Of a DNA stretch of 64,000 nucleotides, positions 24,342-37,100 are shown in pieces. Location of the stretch: the NCBI GenBank assembly GCA_026874595.1, contig CM049313.1, positions 55,782,159 to 55,846,158 on the forward strand. The letters are read 5' to 3'. Source of the stretch: Sipunculus nudus (Eukaryota; Annelida; Sipuncula; Golfingiida; Sipunculidae). Made by a program: the position numbers and the translations under genes. Position 1 is the stretch's first letter. The number at the start of each line of letters is the position of its first letter. The notes beneath the pieces are model-generated. The model did no database searches. It was not told the origin of the DNA and saw only the letters and a list, made by a program, of their open reading frames with translations.

Positions 24342-27175
24342 AGTTCCATTCTCTTTCTTACTACACTGTGAAATCTTACAGGAATAAAAATTCTTTTGCT
24401 GAGTGAAATTAGAAAGCTACTGAAAAAAAAAGAATGAAAAAAAAGAGTAATTATTGAGTCATTTTCAGTAAATCTTCAAAAAGGGTACCTCTTTTATGAA
24501 AGAGTGATTTGGCAGGTCTGATAGATGAATTCAGATATTTTAGGAAAATGTAATAAATAGAAGGTGATGACCAAATTGTTGTTTGCTTGGCTGAAAAGTA
24601 ATACAGTCCTGGAGATCGAGTTTTTATAAAGTATAAGGACACAAGATCTGACGCAGAATATACATTTTTTTTTTACTTTAAATTGTACTTTGTTCATCCC
24701 TTTTAGCTGCCCGCCCATACTATAAGACAAATTATACCCCTTGGACCATTGCTTCCAATATTGATAGATGGACCTATCTTATAGTTCCTCAGCAAGCCAT
24801 CTATAATGTTCATGTGGATGTGAACAGAGGCATAAAAGCTCTGCAGGATTACTTGGCCAGTGTTTGGTAATCCAATTTCTTGTTATCAGAGATGCATGTA
24901 TCAAATGAAGGGCCATTTATCAGTGGCATTCTCGTACCTGAGCAGAATTCGTGGGTAAGATGGTTTATCTGTAAGTCTGACCAGCAATCTTGATATTTCT
25001 GTCAGTGAGGACAACATATGCATATAGTTATAACTTTTGTATGCAACTTCATTTGGAGGCTTTTGAATAATGTTATCAGGATACAAAACAATTTTTATCA
25101 TTTAAAATTTAATGCATTTAGGCTAAAATACTAGAAATAAACTCCTCAATCCCTATAAGCCTACCTTTACAGCTGTACATTTAATGACAGTCTATAACCA
25201 TATAAAACAAATTCTTCTAGAAGTAGGATATCTACCCACACAAGCACATTACACAGCTTATTTGTAGAAAAGAAAGCTATAAAACGAAAACTTAATTATG
25301 ATTAAATAACCAAATCTGTAATGCTGTATCTGAATACTGATCACCTCAATGTGCAATTTTCTTTCAAATAATATGAAAATAAAATTTAACCATCACAGAG
25401 AATTCACATATTAAATTTTTGAAAACTGTGAAATGCTTAGTGATCCTCAATTAATTAAAATTATTAAAAAAATGCCTTTCCATTTGATTCTCAATTCAGT
25501 TAATGTTAACAATCATTATGTTGTGCTGGTGATGTCTATATACTTGAAATCTCCCTACAGATGATTCTATGGTTAACAAAATAATAACATACTCAAAGAA
25601 ATGTATAAATCATCTAATCCATAACTCATAATGGCACTGTCACCTGTTAATGAATGTATGTTGATATTCCTTGTTAAAAAACAATACACGCTTTATCATG
25701 TATTACTTGTTCTTTTTGTATGAGCAATATATCAATCCAAATGTCATGAAAATGAACGTGAAATTAATGCAATAATTAATATATAAATCAATCACTGCAG
25801 GCCTGATCACATTAATGATCAATAACCAGCTTCCACTCAATGAATCAATGAGTGTAAGAGGAATAAAAATCATCATTTTTTTAGATGGGTACAATTGTCA
25901 TTAAATGTCCTTTATTTATTTCATTAAGAGGAAAATATCTGTCTGAATTTAAAGATAATATATGTCTTTCATTTTATTAATGTCCACTACAAATGATGTC
26001 ACAATTAACAAGCTTTCTGCATTTGTATATTCTGCATTTGTTAAAAAAGAGTAATTTCTAAATGATTCTTTGAACTAGTAAGTGGACAAGTGGACAATTT
26101 CCATGTACCACATTTTATATTGTTATGAAATTTATTCTATGTATTTACCATCAACTTGAATCATTTTTTTGTGAAACACAAATAGTTACCTTGTTACAGT
26201 GTGTATTTATTCAGTTGATAAAAAAAGGTTATTCCTGTTAATATTTTATAAATGATAACTGTGTATTGTTGAAAACTATTTACATTTATTTGTTTACTTA
26301 TTAATTATTTAGCCTATTCATTTATAATTATTTTTCACGTGACCATGTATCATGTATTTTGTATGTATATATGTTGGATCTATGGGCCTGAGGCCTTCAT
26401 TTCCAGAATAAAGATTTATTATAATTATCAAAATTTTTCATTTAAAAGACAGGGAGAGTGGGACACGTCCTCGTCCGGAGCAAGCGACAGCATCATGTCA
26501 GATCCATTTCCTCATCTGATTGACATTCAAACCCTCAGCAGTGCCATAAAATCAATAGACCCTGTTCTAAATATAGATTTTTCAGCATACTGCTATTTCA
26601 GATTCCCCTTGGGGGGTTTAGAGCATCCAGCGACCATAATCCAATACCTGTGAGTTACCTGACCAGTTTACAATACCAGCTCTATGCTGGTAAAGTCCAT
26701 TCTCTCTTGAACACTCTCAAGAAAGAGCACTCATGATAACAGGAATGGAAAGATTATTGTCAGTACCATTCTGGATTTTTTTTAAAGGACAGAAAGTTCA
26801 AAAAGTGTTAAATTATCTATAAAAAATATGATAAAAGCATACATCAATGCCTCTTTGCACAACTCTATATTTTTAAGTATAGAAATTTAAGAAAATATTA
26901 CATTTTCTGTAAAAAAAAGTATGAAAAAAAATGATATAACATTTATGTGCTGATTTACAGGGTTACGAATCTCAGTATTTAACGTTCAACATATATTATC
27001 AAATATTCATAAAATCTGGCCCTACATAATAATATTTTCCTATTATAATCTGTCCCTTTCAAACAACTTTTGTCACATGAAATTAACTGAAAAATAAATA
27101 AATATTCAAAATAAACAAAGTATTCTTACATCAATACTGACTTCCAAAAAAGAAAAACTAAAAGCAGAAATGAGG
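24342..27175. other. Intron, no gene seen
   Basis: AT-rich. A short G+C-richer patch at about 26450-26540 gives a plus-strand frame reading GEWDTSSSGASDSIMSDP, but without clear splice sites or a known domain. It could be a conserved non-coding element or chance. Confidence 0.4.
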
Positions 27176-27182
27176 TATCAGC

Positions 27183-27284
27183 ATCACTAAGCAACAGCAT
27201 TCCATGAGCCAGCATCACCTGGCAACACAGGAAGTAACCAGTGTTACCTAGCAACATAAACCAACTATAACATCACTAAGCAAC
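27183..27284. promoter_or_regulatory. Row of four RFX X-box-like motifs
   Basis: Four matches to the X-box pattern RYYNYY-N(1-3)-RRNRAC lie at 27183-27195, 27214-27226, 27243-27255 and 27272-27284: ATCACTAAGCAAC, ATCACCTGGCAAC, GTTACCTAGCAAC and ATCACTAAGCAAC. They are 29-31 bases apart. The array may be a decayed 30-bp tandem repeat rather than a selected regulatory site. Function is not shown. Confidence 0.35.
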
Positions 27285-29340
27285 AGAGAGAACTGATGTG
27301 CATATCATATTATGACATCAAGAGCATCATCTGGTACACCATAATTACAAAGTTTATTCAAAACACTCAACTGATTAAATAACTTATTCTTTCTATTCTG
27401 AGTTTTTCTTTAGATGAATTCTCAAGCATGTGAATGCAACAAGGACATTAAAATGTCAGTCCACGTACAATCAGTGACACACAGGTAAAAACCATCTCCG
27501 TGGCAATGTAAATCTCTAGAGACTAGAGATTCACAGGACAACTGCATGCCCTGTTAAAAAGATCAATAAAATAGTCATTGGTGCACACCCTGGGATTACT
27601 TGCTAACACAAATATTGCCAATGTCACCCAGGACCCGAGTATTTGTTCTACAGATCCTGTTTTACTAGTATCGAGAGCACAAGACAAAATCCATGTCTGC
27701 ATGAAGGCACACTGCTTCCCTGGCTGGCAGACATGATGAGATCCAGGTCAATTAGTGCTGCTGCCTGCTACCCTGGGGAAGTGAACAGTGGCCCCCTTCT
27801 GCTTGTCCCTTCTCTTCCTATGATTATGGATCTGACGGATATTATGCAGATTACCTGTACAACCTCTAACGAGGACACAGGATTCTTGGTGGTTTAAAGG
27901 TCTAGAGAATGCACCACCTTGCAGGCATTCCTCCAGCAGCAGCAACACTCCCTCACACTGTAATTTATGCTGACAAGGTAGATTTTGAGAAAACATTCAG
28001 TACGACTCAACAGGATAATAATAAATATACTTGTAGTCCATCACAGTACCAATGTCCACATTTTAATTTTTTACCATTTAAAATATTTTAATTTTCAAGT
28101 GTGCAAGTATGCATATGTTAACCTTCATTCTTATGTTAAGCTTATAAATGTTTTACAAATAAAATAGCCTCAGTTCATTCTTTCCAATAAACATGACTTT
28201 TTTTTAGTTACAAATCAGTGAACAGCAACATTTATTTAGCTGACAGTAGTGAGAAGACAGTTATGTGATTATGAGCCAGGCATATAAAAAGACAAAGGTA
28301 ACATTTGGGGATTTACAGTCTAGCTGACACTACTGACAATGTCAGTATCTTCCAAAAAGATACTTTGCCTTCTTGGTCTTTTGGGCATCTCATTCTTGTA
28401 GCTTTTCTTGGCTCTCTTGTGAGCATACATTACAAGTAAATATTTAACATATAATTTAACAGGCTCTAGAAAAATACAATCTCCACCAGGACAGTATACA
28501 TTCATCCCCATTTGTGTGTTTATGTATGTTATGCAATCATGAATGGAATCTCTGAACTTTTCAGGGTATTTTCAGAATGGGCCAATGAAAAATTGATTGG
28601 ATTTTGGTGTGGCTCTGGCTCAAGATCCGGATTCAGGAACATCACCAAGGAGTATTATCAAATAATAGGTTATTATGCACGAATGACACTGGGAATATTG
28701 GCAAAATAGAATGTCCACATCATGAGGCAAGTATATCATGAAATGCAATTTTTTTAATTCATTTTTTTTATGTTTATTTTTTTTATATGGCACACAAGGC
28801 ATTTGTTTGGGTTAGCACGTTCATTGATAGGGTAGCAGTCTGCATTTGAAAGTATTACTGCGAGTGATGTTAAATGTGTAATAAAATTTATATAATAAAA
28901 ATCCCTAGATGATTAATGTATTAGGTCAGTGTCAAGTTACCTCCATATTACATGCATTACTTTACTTTTTATAAGTCTATTGAAATCTTTGTGAATGACT
29001 AATAAATGTGTATCAACAGAAAATAAATGTGGTTTTTCTTCACATGTTACATGATAATGTCCTTATGAATTTAGATTTATCAAGTCTGTGTTACTGTAAT
29101 AAGTTGAGTCTTCTTTTGAAAGGTGTGATGTTTTTCAGCATCTCCTCCCTTTCAACCATGTATTTTGGACATTTTAGAAAATATTGATCTGCATCTTCAG
29201 GTCGAGTATAACAACTTATTTTTACAATGTCTGTTTTCAGTAATAAAGTATAGATAATGCTCTGAACACTGAGTGACCTCCTGGTGACCTTCCACTCACA
29301 GGCTGTGAGAAATAGCAGGATTCTTCAAGTTTGACAACAC
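27285..29340. other. Intron, no gene seen
   Basis: AT-rich intron. Open frames at 27643-27897 and 28320-28511 show no domain. Confidence 0.45.
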
Positions 29341-29479
29341 GCAGTCAGTTTGAGCTTGATAAAGAAAAATCTGATTGGCTCTTCATTTAAACAAATCTGC
29401 AGAACTGGTAGAAGAAATTTGATTGGCATAGCATTTAAACAAATACAGCTGCACCCGTGGCAAACTCATGTAGCACTAC

Positions 29480-29670
29480 ACTCCCGAGGCAGCGGAAATC
29501 TTGCTCTTCTAAAGAAGCTACAGATTTTCGCGCTGCATGCTTTGACAGTTTATGATGCACTTAAACACTAGGTGGTGCACATGGGCCTGTCTGCTGAAAA
29601 AAACTGATTGTGTGATGAGCAGCCAACCAAATGCAAGTCAACAAACACTCAACACGCATCAGGCTCTTCC
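29480..29670. repeat. Dispersed repeat F, copy 2
   Basis: Diverged second copy of 3365-3545, starting at CTCCCGAGGCAGCGGAAATC and ending near AACAAACACTCAACACGCAT. Conserved inner phrases include GTTTATGAT, CACTAGGTGG versus CACCAGATGG, and GAGCAGCCAACCAAATGC versus CAAGCAGCCAATCAGATGCC. Confidence 0.7.
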
Positions 29671-31576
29671 CAGAAACCATGTGTGGGGCAATTCTCTCTG
29701 AGCATGTGGCCTGTTCAAACGATCACCTGGGCGATGAGCTGTCACTCAAAACAAAATGAACATTGGCTTTGTGTATTCCTCGCTTGGCTGGTAAACTGTG
29801 TTTTCTTCAGCACAGGGTCACATCTGACTGGACCAAGGTACAGTGCCCCCCTCTTGTGTAGAGATTCAGGATACAAGGTCATAACAAACGGCGCTTTCGA
29901 TATAGGTAGTTGGCTTATGGGTAAAGCGCTGAGTAAAGAGCGTAGTGTAGCACTGCAAGAAAGGAAATATGCAGATATTGGGGGATAAATTACCTCAGGC
30001 CATGAACACAGTCAGTATAGAGACTGTGTCGAAATTTGACAATTGCATTTTGTGTATTCCAGCAGGTTTCGAAAAAGTCTGTGCTTAGTATTAAGCGCTT
30101 TCCAATGCAGTGCAGTGTGACCGATACCTTGAAAAACATCAGATTGTGCTGGTGATTTTGGCAATATGATTGGTTAAATATTATGCTGGGGGAATTCAAC
30201 AGAGACAGCACCGCCTGGTGGCCAAACCTGACAATCTGCATTTTAATGCAGCAGGTAGTGTAGCGAATAGTTGAGCATAGCGTAACCCCTGCTAATGGAG
30301 CGTAGGTATAGATCTATATAAATGATGTTGTAGATGCATATTTCTAGTACATTCTACATGCATACCACCCATGACCAGTACACATTCACTGCTGGACAGT
30401 GCACCCTTGTGGTAAAGGCTTTGATTATTAAATTAAGGCAGTGACTGGCCATCAAATTCCATTACAGCACCACAGCAGATCTAATCGTGATAGTGTGCCC
30501 CTTTATAAAATGTGATTTCAATATTTAACCATGGAAGAGAATTTGGATCCTCAAGTACAATAAAAGGCTCTTAAGAGCCCTGGTATTTACGTATAGAAAA
30601 TTATAAATGCTGCAGGGGCATTTTTTGTGATGTTTTTTAACAGGTATTGTTCAAACACTCATGCTTATGAGAAATATACATGGGACATATCCGCAAATGT
30701 ATGATTACCCTGCTGTCAACCACTCCTCTCCCACACCTTTAATTTGATCAGTTGTATTTGGTTTCATGTTATCAATATCTGTGTGGGTGTTTTAGTATTC
30801 AGTACCAATATAGTTTTAAGGATAGTCACACCCACATATCTATGGGCCTACAAACAATCCTTTTATTTATATGTACCAGATACTGTACAAGATGCATGAA
30901 AAACATTAAATCAATCCAGATCAGCAAATTTATTTGCCACATGTAAAATATCCCAATATTACACTTGGGTACCTTGACAAACATTGACACAGCACTGGTA
31001 TAGGTTATTGCTAGAGTAAGGAAGCTCATTGTGTTAAGGTGTAAGTTTTTATTTGCTACATGCTATGTGCAGAGTTTGTATATAAACCAGTAAGGACTAA
31101 GGTAATTATTATTTGAACTGGTTTATTCTAGATGCCTTATTGTGTTCGAGCTGACTTCCGGATTGTTCCTGAAGGTGTAACATATATTTATCTCAGAAAA
31201 AGTACTGTAACAATTAGAAATATAAGCTGAACTTTCTATAAAAGAGTAATGAATTACCTTATCTCAAATCAGCTGGTATATTCCAGAAGTAGAACTTTCT
31301 TATAGTCTCATTTATAAAAAGGCCATAGTACATATCCAAGAGAGTTTTTGTTAAGTGGTAGCTACATCAAGAAGTGTTTTTCAGTTGCATCCAGTAGGGG
31401 ACTGATAGTTGAAATAAGGCTATATATTTTTTTACTTTCTTGTGCAGTTCAAATTTCGTTTTTGATACTGCAGTTGACCTCAAAGTCCATATGGTCACAC
31501 AGGACTGTCCGAAGTCTTTAATAAACATCCTTATTGAAACCTCCCCTGGAAAGCCCCGCCAGTGTTTGTATACTGT
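29671..31576. other. Intron, no gene seen
   Basis: Intron with a G+C-richer part at 29680-30300. A 126-codon plus-strand frame (29608-29988) overlaps repeat F and has no recognised domain. Confidence 0.4.
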
Positions 31577-32510
31577 TAAGAAGACAAATAAATAAGGGGA
31601 AAATCCTGGGCCGATCCAGGAGTCGAACCCATGTCGGTGGCTCACAAGTCTGGCGTCCCAACCGCTTCGCTAGAAAAGCATGCTTCACTAGCGAGACAGT
31701 TCGGTCCGCTTTTATGTCACCACATAACACATCCCCTTTTAAGAGCTTTCTACTATCAGAACAAGACTAATTATCCCAGGATTCACACTTTGGTGAGCTT
31801 ATTCCCTTGGCCACAAAGTAAACCATCCCTTTAGACGAGCCCCCATTTTGTTACAAAGTCAAATTATTCAGGGGAAAATATCGGGCCGATCCCAGATTCG
31901 AACCCATGTTGGTGGTGCACATGTCCGGTGTTCCAACCGCTTCGCTAGCACAGCAAGCTTCACTAGCGAGACAGTTTGGTCCGCTTTTATGTCACCCCGT
32001 AACACACCCCCTCTTAAGAGCATTCTGCTCTCAGAATAAGACTAACTAATCCAGGAGTCACACATTGGTGAGCTTATTCCCTGGGCCACAAAGTTTACCA
32101 ATCATGTAAGACGAGCCCCCATTTTGTTTCGAAGACAAATAAATGAGGGGAAAAATTCTGGGTCTATCCCGGTTTCGAACCCAGGTCGGTTGCGCACAAG
32201 TCCGGCGAACCAACTGTTTCGCTTGCAAAGCAAGCTTCACTAGCAAGACAGTTTGGTCAGCTTTTATGTCACCCCGTAACACACCCCCTTGTTCTGCTAT
32301 CAGAACAACACTTATTATCCCAGGAGTCATACTTTGGTGAGCTTATTCCCTGGGCCACAAAGTAAACCGTCATACGGGACGAGCCCCCATTTTGTTACGA
32401 AGACAAATAAATGAGGGGAAAAATCCTGGGCCAATCTGGGAGTCGAACCCAGGTCGGTGGCGCACAAGTCCGGCGTCCCAACCACTTTGCTATAAAAGCA
32501 TGTTTCACTA
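31577..32510 (-). repeat. Tandem array with tRNA-like units (about 275 bp, 3.4 copies)
   Basis: Units repeat with TCGAACCC at 31623, 31898, 32175 and 32443 (plus strand), spacing 275, 277 and 268. On the minus strand each unit carries an A-box-like TAGCGAAGCGGTTGG (for example 31933-31947) and a B-box-like GGGTTCGAATC. The last unit has a perfect five-pair T-arm, CTGGGTTCGACTCCCAG. An inverted repeat CGCTAG...CTAGCG flanks the A-box side. No complete tRNA cloverleaf with acceptor stem is evident, so I call it a tRNA-derived repeat and not a tRNA gene. Confidence 0.7.
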
Positions 32511-32512
32511 AT

Positions 32513-32890
32513 CAAGTGACTGTAATAGCGAAGTGTCTGAAATAGAGATGCATATGTCTGTAACAGAGATGTTACAGTATCAATGTCTACAGTTTACAAG
32601 ACTGCCTCAAGTGACTGTAATAGAGAAGTGTCTGTAATAGAGATGCATATGTCTGTAACAGAGATGTTACAGTACCAATGTCTACAGTTTACAAGACTGC
32701 CTCAGGTGACTGTGATAGCAAAGTGTCTGTAATAGAGATGCAAATGTCTGTAACAGAGATGTTACAGTATCAATGTCTACAGTTTAAAAGACTGCCTCAA
32801 GTGTCTGTAATAGAGAGATGTTTGTGATATAGATATGTCTGTAACAGAGAGGTTAAATTTATCAAAGTCTAAAGTTTATAGTACTGAATC
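32513..32890 (+). repeat. 95-bp tandem repeat
   Basis: Units start CAAGTGACTGTAATAG at 32513, 32608, 32703 and 32798, period 95. Each holds ATAGAGATGCATATGTCTGT, AACAGAGATGTTACAGTA and CTACAGTTTACAAGACTGCC. A fourth, shortened unit and decayed remnants run to about 33060. Confidence 0.9.
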
Positions 32891-33059
32891 AAGTGTCGAC
32901 AATTTACAGGAATCTCTCAGGCATCTGTAATAGGTAATAGAGAGATCCCAGTAACATAGAGATCCCTGTTTCAAAAGAGGTTCCAGAAATAGAAAAGTGC
33001 CTGTAAAAGTTCAGAGAGGTTACATACCTCTAAGTGTACAATTAGCACGACTGCCTAAA

Positions 33060-33536
33060 GTGGCTGACATAAATAAAACAGGAGGCTATGGAAATTATGT
33101 TTTATTTTGGTATTATACGGTGGAGAACGCCACGAAGCAGTCTGGCTGATGTTGCAGTTTCATTCATGTACTGGACTGGTATATCACTGCATCATTTAAA
33201 TGCTTGTTTTTTACAGAAACAACCTTGAATACACCAATATATATGAAGCTAACTGTGCTAAAAAAATCAAAAGTCTCATGTAAATATATGCAATTTTGCA
33301 ATATAAATTTTAATACTAACTGAGCCCTTATAAGCATAAAATATGCATATAAACCTTCTGGAAATATTTATGAATTCCTTAACTATCAAGTCCAAAGGAA
33401 TGTGACTTAGTTGCTATTACTATAATATAATATAAAATAATATATTATAACATAATATAATATAATGTCAGATCAGATCAGATGTAATATAATACAACTT
33501 TTGTTTAAATATGTTATTCAAATGTTTTCAAATTTG
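33060..33536. other. Intron with AT-rich simple sequence
   Basis: AT-rich intron. A TATAATATAA-type simple repeat lies at about 33418-33470, next to (TCAGA)n at 33466-33484. Confidence 0.6.
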
Positions 33537-34132
33537 ACTAGAATATGGGTAGTCAACAAGCGACAACGTGTTTTCCCTGAAATCAGAGTGGGATGGGTGA
33601 AGTAAGGCATGAATGGAGTGGCAAGGGGAAATAGAGTGAGGTGTGTTGCATATTAGCATGGATGTCTGCAGATGAAATGTGTGAGAAGGTTGCGCCACCT
33701 ACCACAAAATCCGGAAAGCTGTCAAAGTTGTATACATATGCAAAATTTCAGGCAGATAAGTCAAACCACCACTTGTATATGAGTGATTTAATCCCACAGC
33801 AGACAAACAGAAGGACACTTAGCAAAAATGGCGGCAGGTGGTGCCACCAATTTTGTGTATAATTAAGAGCTATATGAGATCTATACCTATGCAAAATTTT
33901 GGCCCAATTGGCCAAACCTTTCCCAAGATATGAGCTTGGATGTCTGCAGTGTAAACATGAATGAAGGTGGCGCCACCTGTCACAAAATCAAGAAAGCTGT
34001 CCAGGATGTATAAAGATGCAAAATTTCAGGTGGATAAGTCAAACCACTGCTGAGATATGAGTGCGGCAGAGGCGGTGGTGGCGGCATCTGACTGAAAACA
34101 TAGTATCCGCAAAACTCTGTTTTTGTGGATAC
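33537..34132 (+). mobile_element. Family 4 element, short copy
   Basis: The start ACTAGAATATGGGTAGTCAA parallels the family 4 start at 6926. AATCAGAGTGG, GGCAAGGGGAAA and TGTTGCATATTAGCATGGAT follow in the same order. One to two core units contain GGTGGCGCCACC (33966-33977) and GGTGGTGCCACC. The end is CATAGTATCCGCAAAACTCT, then TTTTTGTGGATAC. It is 0.6 kb against 1.6 kb for the other copy, consistent with fewer core units. Confidence 0.8.
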
Positions 34133-37100
34133 AATTAATCAAATCAGTGATCTCTGTATCAAAGGACTTATATGCAAACATGGGATCATTAACCTCTTAT
34201 CAAAAACTATTTGTTAAATGTGCAAACCACATAACTATATATATATCGAACGCCTCCCAAGGCTAATACAACTTACACCTTAAGCTAAAGCATGTGTACA
34301 GGTTGTGACCTTTTTCCATGCTTTAATTAAGTAACCTTACTCATTGCTCCCTGAAAACCCAATTATCACAATTAAATTAAGTGTTAGGCTGGGCATAAAG
34401 GTACCCTTGGGACTCGGAGCAGTATATACCAATTTATAGCTACAAATGCTGGTTTAGTTGATTGCTGCAAGCACTCAAGTGATTCTTTTTGCATCTCCTT
34501 GCTTGTAACTGAACTTCTTTTTCAGACTTTTTGAAATATTAAAGATGGAACTTAAAGTGTGAGCACTTAGACTAAGTCTTATGAAGCTCTGTGGAAAAAG
34601 TTGAAAATCTCTCTCATGGGATTTTTTTCTTCGAATAAATGCATGAAATATTTAGTAAATGAGTAAATAATGAGTATACGAGTATGATGAGCATCCTGTA
34701 TATTATGAAAATATATAAATATATATACACAGAGGGGGACAGGAACAAAATGAAATAATACACATATTTATATCTTTTGCATCTTTGAAGAATTTAACAT
34801 TCGAGATTCTTTTTTTATAAAATAACTGAATAATTAAAATGAATTAACTATATTAACAGCATTTAACTTTCACAGTAAATGTATGGTCTCATCATAGGAC
34901 AATTAACATACAGATGAGTTCTTAGAAAACTGGGGCATAAGCAAAGGTTCAAATTTATTGAAAAAGAGAATCCATTTGAGAAAGAACTGTGTGGTTTCCC
35001 ATGCTTCAAGTTATCCAAAGAGGAATTTGCTTCCTGGGCTGGCAGCATTTATCAAAAGGCTACATTCACAGACAGAAGTGCTTGGCACCATCCTTGTAAT
35101 CCCCAGAGAATAGGGCCAGCCCCTGCAATGCCAGGTTCCCAGGATCCTCTGCCGGCTCCCCATCACTAGTACATCAACGCTATTATGAGTTGGGAGTAGA
35201 GATGGCAAACACAGGGAGGTTACCATTATTTGTGAGTGACAGACATGGAATATAGCTGCCTGCTCCCTGGCTGCTTTGCGATAACGTCAACTTGCCATGT
35301 ACCTATGATGCTGTATTGCTTGTAACCAGACCTTAGCATGCTCAACAGCAAATTTGGTTGACTCTGTAATTTCTATCTAATAGTGCATGGCTGAAGGGTT
35401 GCAGCAACTCAATTTGTAATACCGCAGCCCCTAGCTGTGCCATGCCATACAAGAGCAGAAGATCCCCCCGCGATTCCCCTCCGTCAATTATGATGCAACC
35501 ATCCTGGTCAATCTGTAGAGATATACCAACCATATTACATCAGTGTCTGTCACCAGTGATGACTCTGTAGCAGAGCTAGTCAGGACTGAAATACCAAGTG
35601 TATTATATCATCTGACTATAAATATTCACTCTGTGATTTGTGTATTAGCTTGTGGTTGAAATTCAGTGAGTATTGAAAAAAATAAATGATATGTTAATGA
35701 GACTTTCCATAATGATTCTGTGAAGTTAAGTTACATAGTCTAAAATCAATCTACTCATTATGCATGCAGTGTGATTATAACAATTTCAAAATTAAAATTT
35801 AATCCAGTTACCAGTACACTTGAATATTTAGTCATTTTTATTATAACCAGGGTTACCTTGAATTCTCTTAGCATTTTTGCTCCTCTCCTTGTCTGTTATT
35901 TTTACCTTAGCCATTTTTACATGGAATCCTATGTAACAGATGCATGATAATTTTCACTTTGGCATTAACACATGGTATAAATGTAGATAAGAATACCATG
36001 GAATGCATTCTGTCAATGACTTAACAGTTAACCCTGTCTAAGATAACTTTACCTGCAAGCCATGCCGCAAAGCAGCATTTACAGGAATAATCCAGTTCTC
36101 CTGTTCAACTAATTCTGAATACTTTATTTCAAAACCAGGACTTCCATACTTTGTAGGCCTGCATGTTTGAGACATTTAAGCAGTTATTCATTCAGTTATT
36201 CATAATGCCTGTCAATAAAATATGTTGTATGTCAATACAGATAAGGTGTTCTGCATGTTTAAGAATCACAGTATGCAGATGAGCCTTTAAAAAGCTATAT
36301 CACGAAATGAACTGCAAGGCCATTTCATATTTTTTGTATGCCAAGGATACAAGGGTAATAATACAAAAAAAATGTTTTCACTTCAGATGTTCTCTTGCAT
36401 ATTGTAGTAATGCATGGTACCCAGTGTTCAACTCCAGGTCCCTTTGAGGGCTCCTGCCCAAAAGTTGCTATCCTTTTCAGCCTTTTCAAAGGACACATAT
36501 AAGTAAGTTTGGAAACAATACAGAAAAATGCCCAGCCTAAAACTTAATTTAATTGTTATAAAAAGAAACTTAGAGATATGCATCCACAGATGCTGTGTAA
36601 CAAAAGTGTAACCATTGTTTCTATAACTTGGTTGGAAACAAATGAAAAAGCCTAACCAAGTACAATAGATTATCACAACAAAATATATCACAATGAAAAG
36701 AGCTATTTAAATTTCAAACCAGAGTACTTTACAGGTTCAAATTATTGAGATTCCATTGCCCCAATTTTTTTTTATCCAAATTAAGCCTGAGGATTTGAAT
36801 TAAATTGGGAACACTTGTACAACATGAACACTTTATGCCCATTGACTTCCTAAACCATCCCAGACCAATTAGACTGATGCAGTATCTAGTTGGCCCACGG
36901 GAAAGGCATCACTCATCACCTAGGCAACCTCCCAGGTCTCTTAAGGCCATGGCAACATGATTTAAATGACAGTGAAATACCCTGAGGAGGTTCGATCATG
37001 ATGTTAGCTCAGACCATGGATTAATTATGAGAGATTCTGTTCCTTGTCCTTCATTTAACATGCCCAGTTTCTGTGCTACATTGTCTAGACTTCTGGTAAG

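Noticed and set aside
26339..26653. 104-codon plus-strand frame with a Ser-rich start
   Set aside because: No splice context, no domain and ordinary AT-rich flanks. Noted only as a G+C-richer patch.
31620..32460. tRNA genes on the minus strand
   Set aside because: A and B boxes and a T-arm are visible, but no matching acceptor stem or clear anticodon arm. The units recur in tandem with long spacers, so a tRNA-derived repeat is the safer call.
35342..35533. Minus-strand frame preceded by an acceptor-like TCTCTACAG
   Set aside because: No donor in a fitting phase with the Ras-GRF exons, no family match, and the joined protein needs no extra exon here.
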